A program made the position numbers and the translations under genes. A DNA stretch of 19,776 nt from Bacteroidota bacterium (GTDB taxonomy: Bacteria > Bacteroidota > Bacteroidia > Flavobacteriales > Flavobacteriaceae). The stretch's first letter is position 1. Every line of letters starts with the position of its first letter. Positions 1 to 8,129 of the stretch are shown here, one piece after another. The notes beneath the pieces are model-generated. The model worked only from the letters and a program-made list of their open reading frames with translations, ran no database searches and was not told the origin of the DNA. Where the stretch lies: positions 1 through 19,776 of the forward strand of contig JAJYTI010000014.1 in assembly GCA_021793135.1 (NCBI GenBank). The letters run 5' to 3'.

Positions 1-1628
1 CCAGAGGAGGAGGTTGTTTTAAAGTACCGGTAGCCAAAAACGAACCGGTAAAAGATTATGCAAAAGGCAGTAAAGAACGTGAAGAAGTTCTAGCGAAATA
101 CAAAGAAATGTACAACTCGCAAGTAGAAGTTCCTCTTTACATTGGCGAAGAAGAAATTAAAACCGGAGACACCGGTACAATGCACCCACCTCACGACCAC
201 CAACACACATTAGGTGTATATCATAAAGCAACCAAAGAGCACATTCAAAAAGCTATTGACAGCGCATTAGAAGCTAGAAAAAAATGGTCACAAATGCCAT
301 GGCAACAACGTGCAGGTATCTTTTTACGTGCTGCAGAACTAATTGCTGGTCCATACCGCGCAAAAATAAATGCTGCTACGATGTTGGGTCAATCAAAAAA
401 TATTCACCAAGCTGAAATTGATTCTGCATGTGAAATGATTGACTTCTTACGCTTCAATGTACAATACATGACTGAAATTTACCAAGAGCAACCAAACTCT
501 AGTAATGAAGCATGGAACCGTGTTGAATATCGTCCTTTAGAAGGTTTTGTATATGCAATTACTCCTTTCAACTTTACCGCAATTGCAGGTAACTTACCGT
601 CTAGTGCAGCATTAATGGGGAACGTAGTGGTTTGGAAACCTAGTTCTACTCAAATGTATTCTGCAAACGTACTTATGGAAGTTTTTAAAGAAGCTGGAGT
701 TCCTGCTGGAGTTATCAACATGGTATCTGGTAGCGCTAGCATGATTACAGATGTGGTAATGACAAGCCCTCACTTTAGTGGTGTACACTTTACAGGCTCT
801 ACTGGAGTTTTCAACTCTTTATGGAAAACTATTGGAGAAAACATCGGAAACTACAAAACTTATCCACGTATTGTAGGAGAAACAGGTGGTAAAGACTTTG
901 TTGTGGCTCATGGTTCTTCTAATCCAAAACAAGTTGCTACTGCATTAAGCCGTGGAGCATTCGAATTCCAAGGGCAAAAATGTAGTGCTGCGAGCCGTGC
1001 TTATATTGCTAAATCTATCTGGTCTGAAGTTAAAGAGCATTTAGTTAAGGACATTAAGTCTTTCAAAATGGGTAGTCCAGAAGATATGGGTAACTTTATT
1101 ACTGCAGTTATCGACGAGAAATCTTTTGACAATTTAGCTTCTTATATTGAAAACGCTAAAAAAGACAATAAAGTAGAAATTATCGTTGGAGGCGGACATG
1201 ATAAATCGAAAGGATATTTTATCGAACCAACAGTAATAGTAACCGAAGATCCTAATTACACTACTATGTGTACCGAATTATTCGGCCCTGTTCTTACTAT
1301 CTATGTATTTGATGACAACAAATGGACAGAAACCCTTGAGTTAACTAATTCTACAAGCGATTATGGCCTAACAGGTGCTGTATTCAGCAATGACCGCTAT
1401 GCATTAGAAGAAGGTATAAAAATCTTAGAAAATGCAGCTGGTAACTTCTACATCAATGATAAACCAACAGGTGCTGTTGTAGGACAACAACCATTTGGTG
1501 GAGCGAGAAAGAGTGGAACCAACGATAAAGCTGGAAGTAAAATGAACTTATACCGTTGGGTATCTCCTAGATTAATTAAAGAAACATTCGTTTCACCAGA
1601 AGATTACAGATATCCATACTTAGGTTAA
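1..1628 (+). CDS. pruA: 1-pyrroline-5-carboxylate (L-glutamate gamma-semialdehyde) dehydrogenase, 5' end cut by window edge
   Basis: PruA oxidises pyrroline-5-carboxylate/glutamate semialdehyde to glutamate with NAD+, the second step of proline catabolism in the cytoplasm. The first in-window ATG (108) is internal: the open frame runs back to position 3 and encodes family-like residues (FKVPVAKNEPVKDYAKGS), with no ATG, GTG or TTG between, so the true start lies just outside. The 541 visible residues nearly equal the usual length of about 542. Aldehyde dehydrogenase hallmarks are present: the general-base Glu in VGETGGKD (codon 879-881) and the nucleophile Cys in FQGQKCSAASR (codon 981-983). 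The C-terminal QQPFGGARKSGTNDKAG matches the PruA subgroup rather than general ALDHs. The first visible residues, RGGGC, differ from the KGFF I would expect. A terminator follows directly. Identification is from family knowledge and is firm. Confidence 0.95.
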   Translation, partial: RGGGCFKVPVAKNEPVKDYAKGSKEREEVLAKYKEMYNSQVEVPLYIGEEEIKTGDTGTMHPPHDHQHTLGVYHKATKEHIQKAIDSALEARKKWSQMPWQQRAGIFLRAAELIAGPYRAKINAATMLGQSKNIHQAEIDSACEMIDFLRFNVQYMTEIYQEQPNSSNEAWNRVEYRPLEGFVYAITPFNFTAIAGNLPSSAALMGNVVVWKPSSTQMYSANVLMEVFKEAGVPAGVINMVSGSASMITDVVMTSPHFSGVHFTGSTGVFNSLWKTIGENIGNYKTYPRIVGETGGKDFVVAHGSSNPKQVATALSRGAFEFQGQKCSAASRAYIAKSIWSEVKEHLVKDIKSFKMGSPEDMGNFITAVIDEKSFDNLASYIENAKKDNKVEIIVGGGHDKSKGYFIEPTVIVTEDPNYTTMCTELFGPVLTIYVFDDNKWTETLELTNSTSDYGLTGAVFSNDRYALEEGIKILENAAGNFYINDKPTGAVVGQQPFGGARKSGTNDKAGSKMNLYRWVSPRLIKETFVSPEDYRYPYLG

Positions 1629-1655
1629 TCTTAAACGTAATTTATATATTCTTAG

Positions 1656-1690
1656 AAAAGCTATCTTATTAATTTGAGATAGCTTTTTTT
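1656..1690 (+). terminator. Rho-independent terminator of pruA
   Basis: An 11-bp perfect stem (arms 1656-1666 and 1677-1687, core AGCTATCT/AGATAGCT) with a 10-nt loop runs into a T tract ending at 1690. It begins 27 nt after the pruA stop, in the right orientation. Confidence 0.85.
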
Positions 1691-1751
1691 ATTTAATCAA
1701 AGTTCATTTTAGTATAAATTTTAAAACTATATACCAAGTAAAAAAATATAT

Positions 1752-1759
1752 TATATTTG
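1752..1759 (+). promoter_or_regulatory. Putative -7 promoter element for the S8 protease
   Basis: TATATTTG matches the Bacteroidota sigma-A -7 consensus TAnnTTTG and sits 39 nt before the start codon. I do not see a clear TTG -33 element at the usual spacing. Confidence 0.55.
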
Positions 1760-1798
1760 AACAGATAATAAATCTCTCCTTTTTTAATATTAAAATCA

Positions 1799-3412
1799 AT
1801 GAAAACAAAATTTACTTTTTTACTTCTTATCGCATTTTTTATATGCTCCAATGCTTTTGCACAAGAGAATTATACTAAAAATCAGATTATAGTTAAACTA
1901 AAAGAAACACCCAATCTTAATATAGATTCTGATAAAGTTACCTTTAATAATCACACGTTAGACCAGCTAAACAAAACGCATCAGATTACGAAAGCAAAAG
2001 CTTTACATAAAATAAATACCAATCGAACTTTCATAATAGAATTCAACGAAGAAAAGAACATCCAAGAATTGATTAAAGAATACGAAAGTTCAGGGATTTT
2101 TGAGTATGTTGAACCAAACTATATTTATGAAGCAACTGGTTTAGTAACTACTCCACAAAACCCTACTAACGACCCTCTTTATAATCGCCAATGGGCCTTA
2201 AAAAACGACGGAACATTTAATGATAATGGAGCATATTCTGTGGCTGGAGCAGATCTTAATATAGAACCTGCATGGGAAATAGAAAAAGGAAACTCCAATA
2301 TAATTGTTGCTGTATTAGACACAGGAATAAATTTTATACATCCGGAATTCGAAGGTCGCATGTGGCAAAATCCAGATGAAGAAGAAGATGATGGTTATGA
2401 ATTAGACTTATTTGGCTGGAACTTTGTAGATGACAACAATAATGTTTTTGATGATCAAGGACACGGAACAGCAGTAGCTGGAGTTTTTGGCGCGCAACCT
2501 GATAACAATATTGGTTATGCTGGTGTAGATTGGAATTGCCAAATAATGACGGTAAAAGTACTAAATGAAGAAGGAAAAGGAAGCACAGATAAAATTATAG
2601 AAGGTGTTTATTATGCAGTAGATCACGGAGCAAACATAATCAACATGTCTCTAGGTGGCCCTAACTCCTCACAGTCTTTTATAGATGCTATTGATTATGC
2701 ACATCTAAATAATGTTACCCTAATAGCTGCCATGGGAAATGACAATTCATCTAATGTAGAATATCCTGCAGGATATGAAGGTGTAATTGCTGTTGGCTCA
2801 ACAGACCCCAATGATAGACGCTCTCATGCTTATTATGGAAATATCAATTCAGGTAGCAATTATGGACCACATATTGATGTTGTAGCTCCAGGTGCATACA
2901 TTTATATTTTAGATTATGAAAACACTAATAATTATAACAAAATATCAAATGGCACCTCTTTAGCCACTCCATTTGTTTCGGGAGTCGCAGCATTATTATT
3001 AGCTCAAGACCCAACTAGAACCCCAGAACAAATCAGACAAATTTTAAGAGCAACAGCAGATGACCAAGTTGGAGCCTCTCATGAAGACGTGCAAGGTTTT
3101 GATATTTATCATGGCTATGGTAGAGTAAATGCATATAGAGCACTTACGGAAGCTCATCTATCTACTCCAGATTTTAAAAATCAACAAGTTTCAATATACC
3201 CTAATCCAACGACTGATCATTTTTTTATTCAAAATAGTGACTATAGTGAGTTAAAAATATTTTCTGCAACAGGTAAACTCATCCACTCACAGGATATACA
3301 GACTGACACCTTGATTCAACAAAACGTAAAAGACTTAAGTCCAGGTATATATATTGTACATTTAAAAAATAACAAAGGACAGGTTATTACTAAAAAACTT
3401 ATTGTAAAATAA
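1799..3412 (+). CDS. Secreted subtilisin-like serine protease (peptidase S8) with T9SS C-terminal sorting domain
   Basis: This is a predicted secreted endopeptidase of 537 aa. Residues 1-21 form a Sec signal peptide (hydrophobic core FTFLLLIAFFI, cleavage after AFA). Residues about 22-110 look like an inhibitory propeptide. The S8 catalytic domain covers about 150-450, with Asp174 (AVLDTGINFIHPEF), His222 (GHGTAVAGV), oxyanion Asn314 (AAMGNDNS) and Ser387 (NGTSLATPFVSG), a complete triad. Residues about 462-537 are a type A T9SS sorting domain: YPNPTTD, then GIYIVHL and a terminal KKLIVK. It should therefore cross the outer membrane through the system that includes PorT (10457-11170 here) and be released or lipid-anchored. 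It has its own TAnnTTTG promoter and hairpin terminator, so it is probably monocistronic. The substrate cannot be inferred. The start is set by the signal peptide. Confidence 0.93.
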   Translation: MKTKFTFLLLIAFFICSNAFAQENYTKNQIIVKLKETPNLNIDSDKVTFNNHTLDQLNKTHQITKAKALHKINTNRTFIIEFNEEKNIQELIKEYESSGIFEYVEPNYIYEATGLVTTPQNPTNDPLYNRQWALKNDGTFNDNGAYSVAGADLNIEPAWEIEKGNSNIIVAVLDTGINFIHPEFEGRMWQNPDEEEDDGYELDLFGWNFVDDNNNVFDDQGHGTAVAGVFGAQPDNNIGYAGVDWNCQIMTVKVLNEEGKGSTDKIIEGVYYAVDHGANIINMSLGGPNSSQSFIDAIDYAHLNNVTLIAAMGNDNSSNVEYPAGYEGVIAVGSTDPNDRRSHAYYGNINSGSNYGPHIDVVAPGAYIYILDYENTNNYNKISNGTSLATPFVSGVAALLLAQDPTRTPEQIRQILRATADDQVGASHEDVQGFDIYHGYGRVNAYRALTEAHLSTPDFKNQQVSIYPNPTTDHFFIQNSDYSELKIFSATGKLIHSQDIQTDTLIQQNVKDLSPGIYIVHLKNNKGQVITKKLIVK

Positions 3413-3425
3413 GTTTTATAAAGAC

Positions 3426-3480
3426 TTATTCCTAATAGAAAAGTCGCTTCATAATGAAGCGACTTTTCTATTAGGAATAA
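3426..3480. terminator. Bidirectional terminator, 25-bp perfect hairpin
   Basis: Arms 3426-3450 and 3456-3480 are exact reverse complements around a 5-nt loop (ATAAT). One more A·T-rich segment pairs if a single A is bulged. The site lies between the convergent protease and rsmG genes (stops at 3412 and 3521), so it can serve both strands. The T-rich run within the distal arm (GACTTTTCT on the plus strand) is short and no long T tract follows, so the strength comes from stem length. Confidence 0.8.
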
Positions 3481-3520
3481 AGTTACTCTATTCACAAAGT
3501 GGAATTAACTCCGAATAAGT

Positions 3521-4153
3521 TTAATATCTTTTTACAGGTAAAGGTAAATACACTACACTTTTCGTTTCAAAAAAATCCTCATCAAAAACTTCCTTCAAAG
3601 GAATTATTTCTGCTTCTGGAAAATCTGCTAATTCTTCGGATAAGTCTCCTCCTTTTAAATAAAGAATACCATTTGCAAAAGCATGTTGATGGTTTTCATG
3701 AGTTTTCTTTTTCACCCATCGCACAAAAGTTTCCATTTGAGCAACAGCTCTACTCACTATAAAGTCGTATTTATCTTTAATCTTCTCAACTCTTTCATGA
3801 CTCGTTTTCACGTTTGTTAGTCCAAGTCCTTCCACCACTTCATCAACCACTTTAATTTTTTTCCCAATACTATCTACCAAATGGAATTGAGTTTCAGGAA
3901 ACATTACCGCTAAAGGAATTCCTGGAAAACCTCCTCCAGTACCTACATCCAAAACCTTGGCTCCAGGCTCAAATGACATAACCTTCGCAATTCCTAGAGA
4001 ATGCAATACATGACGTAGATATAACTCATCTATATCTTTTCTAGAAACTACATTAATTTTCAAATTCCAATCCTTATACAACTCCTCCATTTGAGTAAAT
4101 TGTTCAATTTGTTTGGAAGTTAAATCTGGAAAATACTTTAAAATTTCGTTCAT
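3521..4153 (-). CDS. rsmG: 16S rRNA (guanine(527)-N7)-methyltransferase
   Basis: RsmG (GidB) uses S-adenosylmethionine to methylate N7 of G527 in the 530 loop of 16S rRNA. The 210-aa length is normal for the family. Visible motifs are KINVVSRKD near residues 32-40, the AdoMet loop VLDVGTGGGFPG at 67-78, an acidic ribose-binding position in HLVDS (Asp94), and the family signature SRAVAQM at 134-140. The start ATG at 4153 gives a normal N-terminus. It is transcribed alone, convergent with the S8 protease and divergent from the desaturase. A TAnnTTTG match on the minus strand lies 18 nt upstream. Loss of this enzyme gives low-level streptomycin resistance in other bacteria (family knowledge); this copy looks intact. 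Confidence 0.95.
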   Translation of the reverse strand: MNEILKYFPDLTSKQIEQFTQMEELYKDWNLKINVVSRKDIDELYLRHVLHSLGIAKVMSFEPGAKVLDVGTGGGFPGIPLAVMFPETQFHLVDSIGKKIKVVDEVVEGLGLTNVKTSHERVEKIKDKYDFIVSRAVAQMETFVRWVKKKTHENHQHAFANGILYLKGGDLSEELADFPEAEIIPLKEVFDEDFFETKSVVYLPLPVKRY

Positions 4154-4170
4154 AATATTTCTCTATGCTG

Positions 4171-4178
4171 CAAAACTA
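4171..4178 (-). promoter_or_regulatory. Putative -7 promoter element for rsmG
   Basis: The minus strand reads TAGTTTTG, matching TAnnTTTG, 18 nt before the rsmG ATG. This implies a leader of only about 10 nt. No good TTG is found at 17-23 nt upstream. Confidence 0.5.
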
Positions 4179-4234
4179 AGGTTTATTAACAAATTTATGC
4201 CTCCATAAAGCAAGGTTTATGTAAACAAGTTATT

Positions 4235-4242
4235 TACCTTTG
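4235..4242 (+). promoter_or_regulatory. Putative -7 promoter element for the desaturase
   Basis: TACCTTTG matches TAnnTTTG and lies 25 nt before the GTG start of the desaturase, back to back with the rsmG promoter in a 114-bp divergent spacer. Confidence 0.55.
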
Positions 4243-4267
4243 ACCCTCTACAAAATAATAATACTAA

Positions 4268-5362
4268 GTGAATACAAATAACATTCAGTTCTCAAGAATT
4301 GATTCAGCAAAGTTTTTTCGAACTTTAAATCGACGAGTCAACAACTATTTCAAAGAAAACAATTTAGAAAAAAATGGAAATTGGAAATTACATTTCAAAG
4401 CAATTTGCATGTTTGCAATTTTCCTAACTCCATATTTTTTATTACTAACTATAGATCTACCAGGCTGGGTACAAGTACTACTTACCGTTGTAATGGGAGT
4501 TGGTATGGCCGGCGTAGGAATGAACGTGATGCACGATGCAAACCACGGATCTTATTCTAAAAACAAATGGGTAAATAAAATTTTAGGAGGCAGTATATAT
4601 ATATTAGCAGGAAATGTATATAACTGGCAAGTACAACACAATGTACTTCACCATACATATACAAATATTCAAGGGTATGATGAAGATATAGATGCGGGTA
4701 TCATTATTCGTTTTAATGAACACGCAGAATGGAGATGGTTCCATAGATTTCAACATTACTATTTTATATTCTTGTACGGTTTACTCACTTTTAATTGGGC
4801 ACTAGTATCGGATTATAAACAAACAAAAAACTATTTAGCTAGAAAATTGGCTTATGGTGAAATGCCAAAACCTATTAAACAATGGAGCATTTTGGTTATA
4901 ACCAAAATATTGTATCTTTCTGTATGGATAGTATTACCAATTCTTGTGTTAGATATCGCATGGTGGAAAGTAATTATAGGTTTCTTTATCATGCACTATA
5001 CGGCAGGGCTTATTTTAAGTATAATATTTCAATTAGCACACGTAGTAGAAGCATCGGATATGCCAATGCCAGATGAAGAAGGAAATATGAAGAATACTTG
5101 GGCTATTCACCAACTTTTTACAACAGTAAATTTTGCAACGAATAACCGTATAGTAAACTGGTATACAGGAGGATTAAATCATCAAGTAGAACATCATATT
5201 TTCCCACACATAAGCCATATCCATTATAGAGGTATTGCCGAAATTGTAAAGACAACTGCTAAAGAGTACAATCTTCCATACTTGGAATACGAAACCACTC
5301 GTAAAGCAATTATATCTCACATTCGACATCTACGAAGAATGGGAATGCATCCAGCTATTTAA
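4268..5362 (+). CDS. Membrane fatty acid desaturase, front-end (QxxHH) type, without cytochrome b5 domain
   Basis: This is an integral-membrane di-iron acyl desaturase (364 aa) that would introduce a double bond into an acyl chain of CoA or lipid esters. All three histidine boxes are present: HDANH (89-93), HNVLHH (124-129) and QVEHH (306-310, followed by IFPHISH). The Q in the third box is typical of front-end and linoleoyl-CoA desaturases, but no N-terminal cytochrome b5 domain is present. Hydrophobic segments flank the boxes at about 45-85 and 205-250. The start is GTG at 4268: the codon just before it is an in-frame TAA and no other start occurs before Met47, which is too far in. The aminotransferase begins 14 nt downstream, suggesting cotranscription. 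Regiospecificity cannot be read from sequence; a role in membrane fluidity is inference. Confidence 0.88.
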   Translation: MNTNNIQFSRIDSAKFFRTLNRRVNNYFKENNLEKNGNWKLHFKAICMFAIFLTPYFLLLTIDLPGWVQVLLTVVMGVGMAGVGMNVMHDANHGSYSKNKWVNKILGGSIYILAGNVYNWQVQHNVLHHTYTNIQGYDEDIDAGIIIRFNEHAEWRWFHRFQHYYFIFLYGLLTFNWALVSDYKQTKNYLARKLAYGEMPKPIKQWSILVITKILYLSVWIVLPILVLDIAWWKVIIGFFIMHYTAGLILSIIFQLAHVVEASDMPMPDEEGNMKNTWAIHQLFTTVNFATNNRIVNWYTGGLNHQVEHHIFPHISHIHYRGIAEIVKTTAKEYNLPYLEYETTRKAIISHIRHLRRMGMHPAI

Positions 5363-5376
5363 TAAAGCATTTAGCT

Positions 5377-6564
5377 ATGAACAAGAAATTATCGAAACGA
5401 GTCAATGAGATGACAACCTCAGCTACGCTTGCTATGGCAGCTAAAGCTAGAGAATTAAAAGAAGCCGGAAAAGACATAATAAGCCTTAGTTTAGGTGAAC
5501 CCGATTTTGCTATACCTGATTTTATTAAAGAGTCGGCTATTCAAGCCATAAATGACAACTACCATGCCTACCCACCAGTAGATGGATATACGGAATTAAA
5601 ACAGGCGATAATTAAAAAATTTAAACGAGATAACAACCTAGACTATACGCCAGCACAGATTGTAGTATCTACTGGTGCAAAACAATCCTTAGCTAATATT
5701 GCAATGGTTTTGTTAAATGAAGGGGATGAAGTAATCCTTCCAGGTCCATACTGGGTAAGCTATTCTGACATAACTAGACTTTCTGGAGGTATACCGGTAG
5801 TTATACCGAGCAATATAGAAACAGATTTTAAAATATCACCACAACAGTTAGAAAGTGCGATAACTCCTAAAACGAAAATGATATTATTCAGTTCACCTTG
5901 TAACCCAAGTGGATCTGTTTATTCAAAAGAAGAGTTACGTGCTTTAGCAGATGTACTTTCTAAATATCCAGACATCATTGTTGTAAGTGACGAAATATAT
6001 GAGCACATCAACTTTATAGGAGAACATGCTTCTATGGCACAGTTTGAGGATATGTACGATAGAACTGTGGTAGTGAATGGGGTATCGAAAGCTTTTTCTA
6101 TGACAGGATGGAGAATAGGATACATTGGTGCTCCAGAGTGGATAGCAAGAGCTTGTAATAAAATTCAAGGACAGATAACTAGTGGAGCAAATTGCATTGC
6201 GCAACGTGCTACTATTACTGCATTGGAGAACCCACCATCGAAAATACAATATATGATTGATGCGTTTAAAGAAAGAAGGACTTTGATCTTAAATTTATTA
6301 AATGATATTCCTGGATTTTCTTGCAATCAACCACAAGGTGCTTTTTATGTTTTCCCAGATATATCTTCTTATTTTGGAAAAGAATTAAAAGGTACTAAAA
6401 TCAATAATGCATCTGATTTATCTTTATATCTTCTAGAACATGCTAATGTAGCTACCGTAACTGGAGAAGCCTTTGGAGATCCGAATTGTATCCGTTTATC
6501 TTATGCTGCTTCTACCGAAGAAATTACAGAAGCTATTAGACGTATAAAGGAAGCGGTTATATAA
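5377..6564 (+). CDS. PLP-dependent class I aminotransferase, aspartate aminotransferase type
   Basis: This is a cytoplasmic fold-type I aminotransferase of 395 aa, closest by motif to the 1-beta aspartate aminotransferases (AspB/AspC-like) that interconvert aspartate and oxaloacetate with glutamate and 2-oxoglutarate. Visible PLP-site residues are Asn176 (PCNPSG), Asp205 and Tyr208 (VSDEIYEH), the Schiff-base Lys238 (GVSKAFSMTGWR) and the substrate carboxylate-binding Arg373 (CIRLSYAAS). The N-terminal SLSLGEPDF motif is also typical. It lies 14 nt after the desaturase with no promoter motif between, so it is probably read from the same transcript, although no metabolic link is obvious. A strong palindromic terminator follows. 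Amino-donor specificity (aspartate, aromatic, prephenate) is not certain from motifs alone. Confidence 0.9.
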   Translation: MNKKLSKRVNEMTTSATLAMAAKARELKEAGKDIISLSLGEPDFAIPDFIKESAIQAINDNYHAYPPVDGYTELKQAIIKKFKRDNNLDYTPAQIVVSTGAKQSLANIAMVLLNEGDEVILPGPYWVSYSDITRLSGGIPVVIPSNIETDFKISPQQLESAITPKTKMILFSSPCNPSGSVYSKEELRALADVLSKYPDIIVVSDEIYEHINFIGEHASMAQFEDMYDRTVVVNGVSKAFSMTGWRIGYIGAPEWIARACNKIQGQITSGANCIAQRATITALENPPSKIQYMIDAFKERRTLILNLLNDIPGFSCNQPQGAFYVFPDISSYFGKELKGTKINNASDLSLYLLEHANVATVTGEAFGDPNCIRLSYAASTEEITEAIRRIKEAVI

Positions 6565-6585
6565 AAACAGAAGATTATTATTATA

Positions 6586-6627
6586 AAGAAGGGAGGTTAT
6601 GATTAGCTAATCATAACCTCCCTTCTT
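6586..6627. terminator. Bidirectional terminator, 42-bp perfect palindrome
   Basis: Arms 6586-6606 and 6607-6627 are exact reverse complements with no spacer, centred on TTAGCTAA. A real RNA hairpin would open a loop of about 4 nt. Both strands begin with AAGAAGGGAGG, so each transcript ends its stem with CCTCCCTTCTT, a T-rich 3' edge. It lies between the convergent aminotransferase (stop 6564) and trkH (stop 6642). Confidence 0.85.
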
Positions 6628-6641
6628 ATATATCTTAAAAG

Positions 6642-8129
6642 TTAAATCTTTTTCCAATAATAAGGAGTAAGCAAAATCAATACTGTAAATAATTCCAATC
6701 TACCAATTAACATTAAAAAGCAAGCCCACCATTTAGCCACGTAAGAGTGAGTTGTAAAATCGGAACCTACACTCAACCCACCAAAGGCCCCACCAACATT
6801 TCCTAAAGCCGATGCCACGCTAGCTATAGATGCTTTTGGGTCTACTCCTAACACAGAAAAACCCAATACTCCTATTACAAAAACAAGCATATATAAGGTA
6901 AAAAAAGCTAGAATCTTAGATACGATTTGATCGTCTACAGCTCGTTTATTATATCGTACTGGCAATACTGCTCTAGGATGAAATGCACGTCGGAATTCTA
7001 AAATTCCGTTCTTAAGCAAAATTAAATGACGTACAATCTTCACTCCTCCTGAAGTGGACTGTGCCGAACCGCCCACAAACATTAAAGCAAAGAAAACCAA
7101 AGTTACGAATGGGGTCCAAAATTGATAATTAACGCTTACAAATCCTGTGGTAGTTACTACAGAAACAATTTGAAAGAATGCATGTCTAATCGTTTCTCCC
7201 AATGCAGCCGGTCGATTTAAAATATTTGACGGATAGAAATAAATAAACAAACTCACCAAAATTGAAAATCCTATTACCAAAAATAAGTAAGCTCGGAATT
7301 CCTCATCTGAAATAATCTTGAGAAATTTTCCTTTAAAAGCATAATAGCTCAATACAAAATTCATCCCTCCTAAAAACATAAATACAGTGATGATTATTTG
7401 AATAGCTGGAATATCATTATAGAAGGCAATACTATCATTTTTAGTAGAAAATCCTCCAGTACTCAAAGTAGTAAAAGCATGATTAATAGCATCGAAAACT
7501 GACATTCCGGCTATCTTAAGCAAAATAGCCTGCAAAGCTGTAAAACCGATATAAATCAACCACAATCTTTTTGCTGTATCGGTAATACGAGGATGTAACT
7601 TATCTCCTCCCAATCCAGGTGCTTCCGCCATAAACAACTGCATTCCTCCCACACCCAACATAGGTAATATTGCAATAGCAAGAACTATCATTCCCATTCC
7701 ACCTATCCATTGGGTAATACTACGCCATAATAGTACACCATAAGGCACTTGCTCAAGATCCGGAATTATAGTAGCCCCAACCGTAGTGTAACCACTCATT
7801 GTCTCGAAAAAAGCATCGGTAAAGGAAGGTAATACTCCTGTAGTAATATAAGGTAGCGTACCGGATAACGCCATAAGCAACCATCCTAAAGTAACAATAA
7901 TATAACCTTCTCTACGGAAAGAATCGGGTTTAAATCTTTTAAAATAAACCAATCCTATAGTGCCTAAAAACATAAGTCCAGCACTACATGATAAAAGTGA
8001 AACAAAAACACCTTCTTTATAGAACAAACTACCTAATGTAGCACCTAGCATGAAAATACCATTTACAAACAATAGTAAGCTCATGAACCTCGCTACTATA
8101 CGCCAATCTATTAATGGTTTTCCTGCCAT
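6642..8129 (-). CDS. trkH: Trk/Ktr-type potassium uptake channel subunit
   Basis: TrkH is the K+-translocating inner-membrane subunit gated by TrkA. The 495-aa protein has the expected succession of hydrophobic helices and the four pore-loop selectivity repeats: MSGYTTVGAT near 111-120, TTLSTGGFST near 220-229, VVTTTGF near 324-330 and LGNVGGAFG near 442-450. GGSAQSTSGGVKIVR (353-367) matches the conserved TrkH segment after the third pore loop, and the C-terminus LIGRLELFTVLILLTP is also typical. Its ATG shares one base with the trkA stop (TAATG), which implies translational coupling and fits a two-subunit complex. K+ uptake by osmotic demand is family knowledge. The gene looks intact. Confidence 0.95.
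   Translation of the reverse strand: MAGKPLIDWRIVARFMSLLLFVNGIFMLGATLGSLFYKEGVFVSLLSCSAGLMFLGTIGLVYFKRFKPDSFRREGYIIVTLGWLLMALSGTLPYITTGVLPSFTDAFFETMSGYTTVGATIIPDLEQVPYGVLLWRSITQWIGGMGMIVLAIAILPMLGVGGMQLFMAEAPGLGGDKLHPRITDTAKRLWLIYIGFTALQAILLKIAGMSVFDAINHAFTTLSTGGFSTKNDSIAFYNDIPAIQIIITVFMFLGGMNFVLSYYAFKGKFLKIISDEEFRAYLFLVIGFSILVSLFIYFYPSNILNRPAALGETIRHAFFQIVSVVTTTGFVSVNYQFWTPFVTLVFFALMFVGGSAQSTSGGVKIVRHLILLKNGILEFRRAFHPRAVLPVRYNKRAVDDQIVSKILAFFTLYMLVFVIGVLGFSVLGVDPKASIASVASALGNVGGAFGGLSVGSDFTTHSYVAKWWACFLMLIGRLELFTVLILLTPYYWKKI

Noticed and set aside
3499..3762. Plus-strand open frame of 87 codons opposite the 3' end of rsmG
   Set aside because: It is the antisense shadow of a well-supported rsmG; no promoter, signal or motif.
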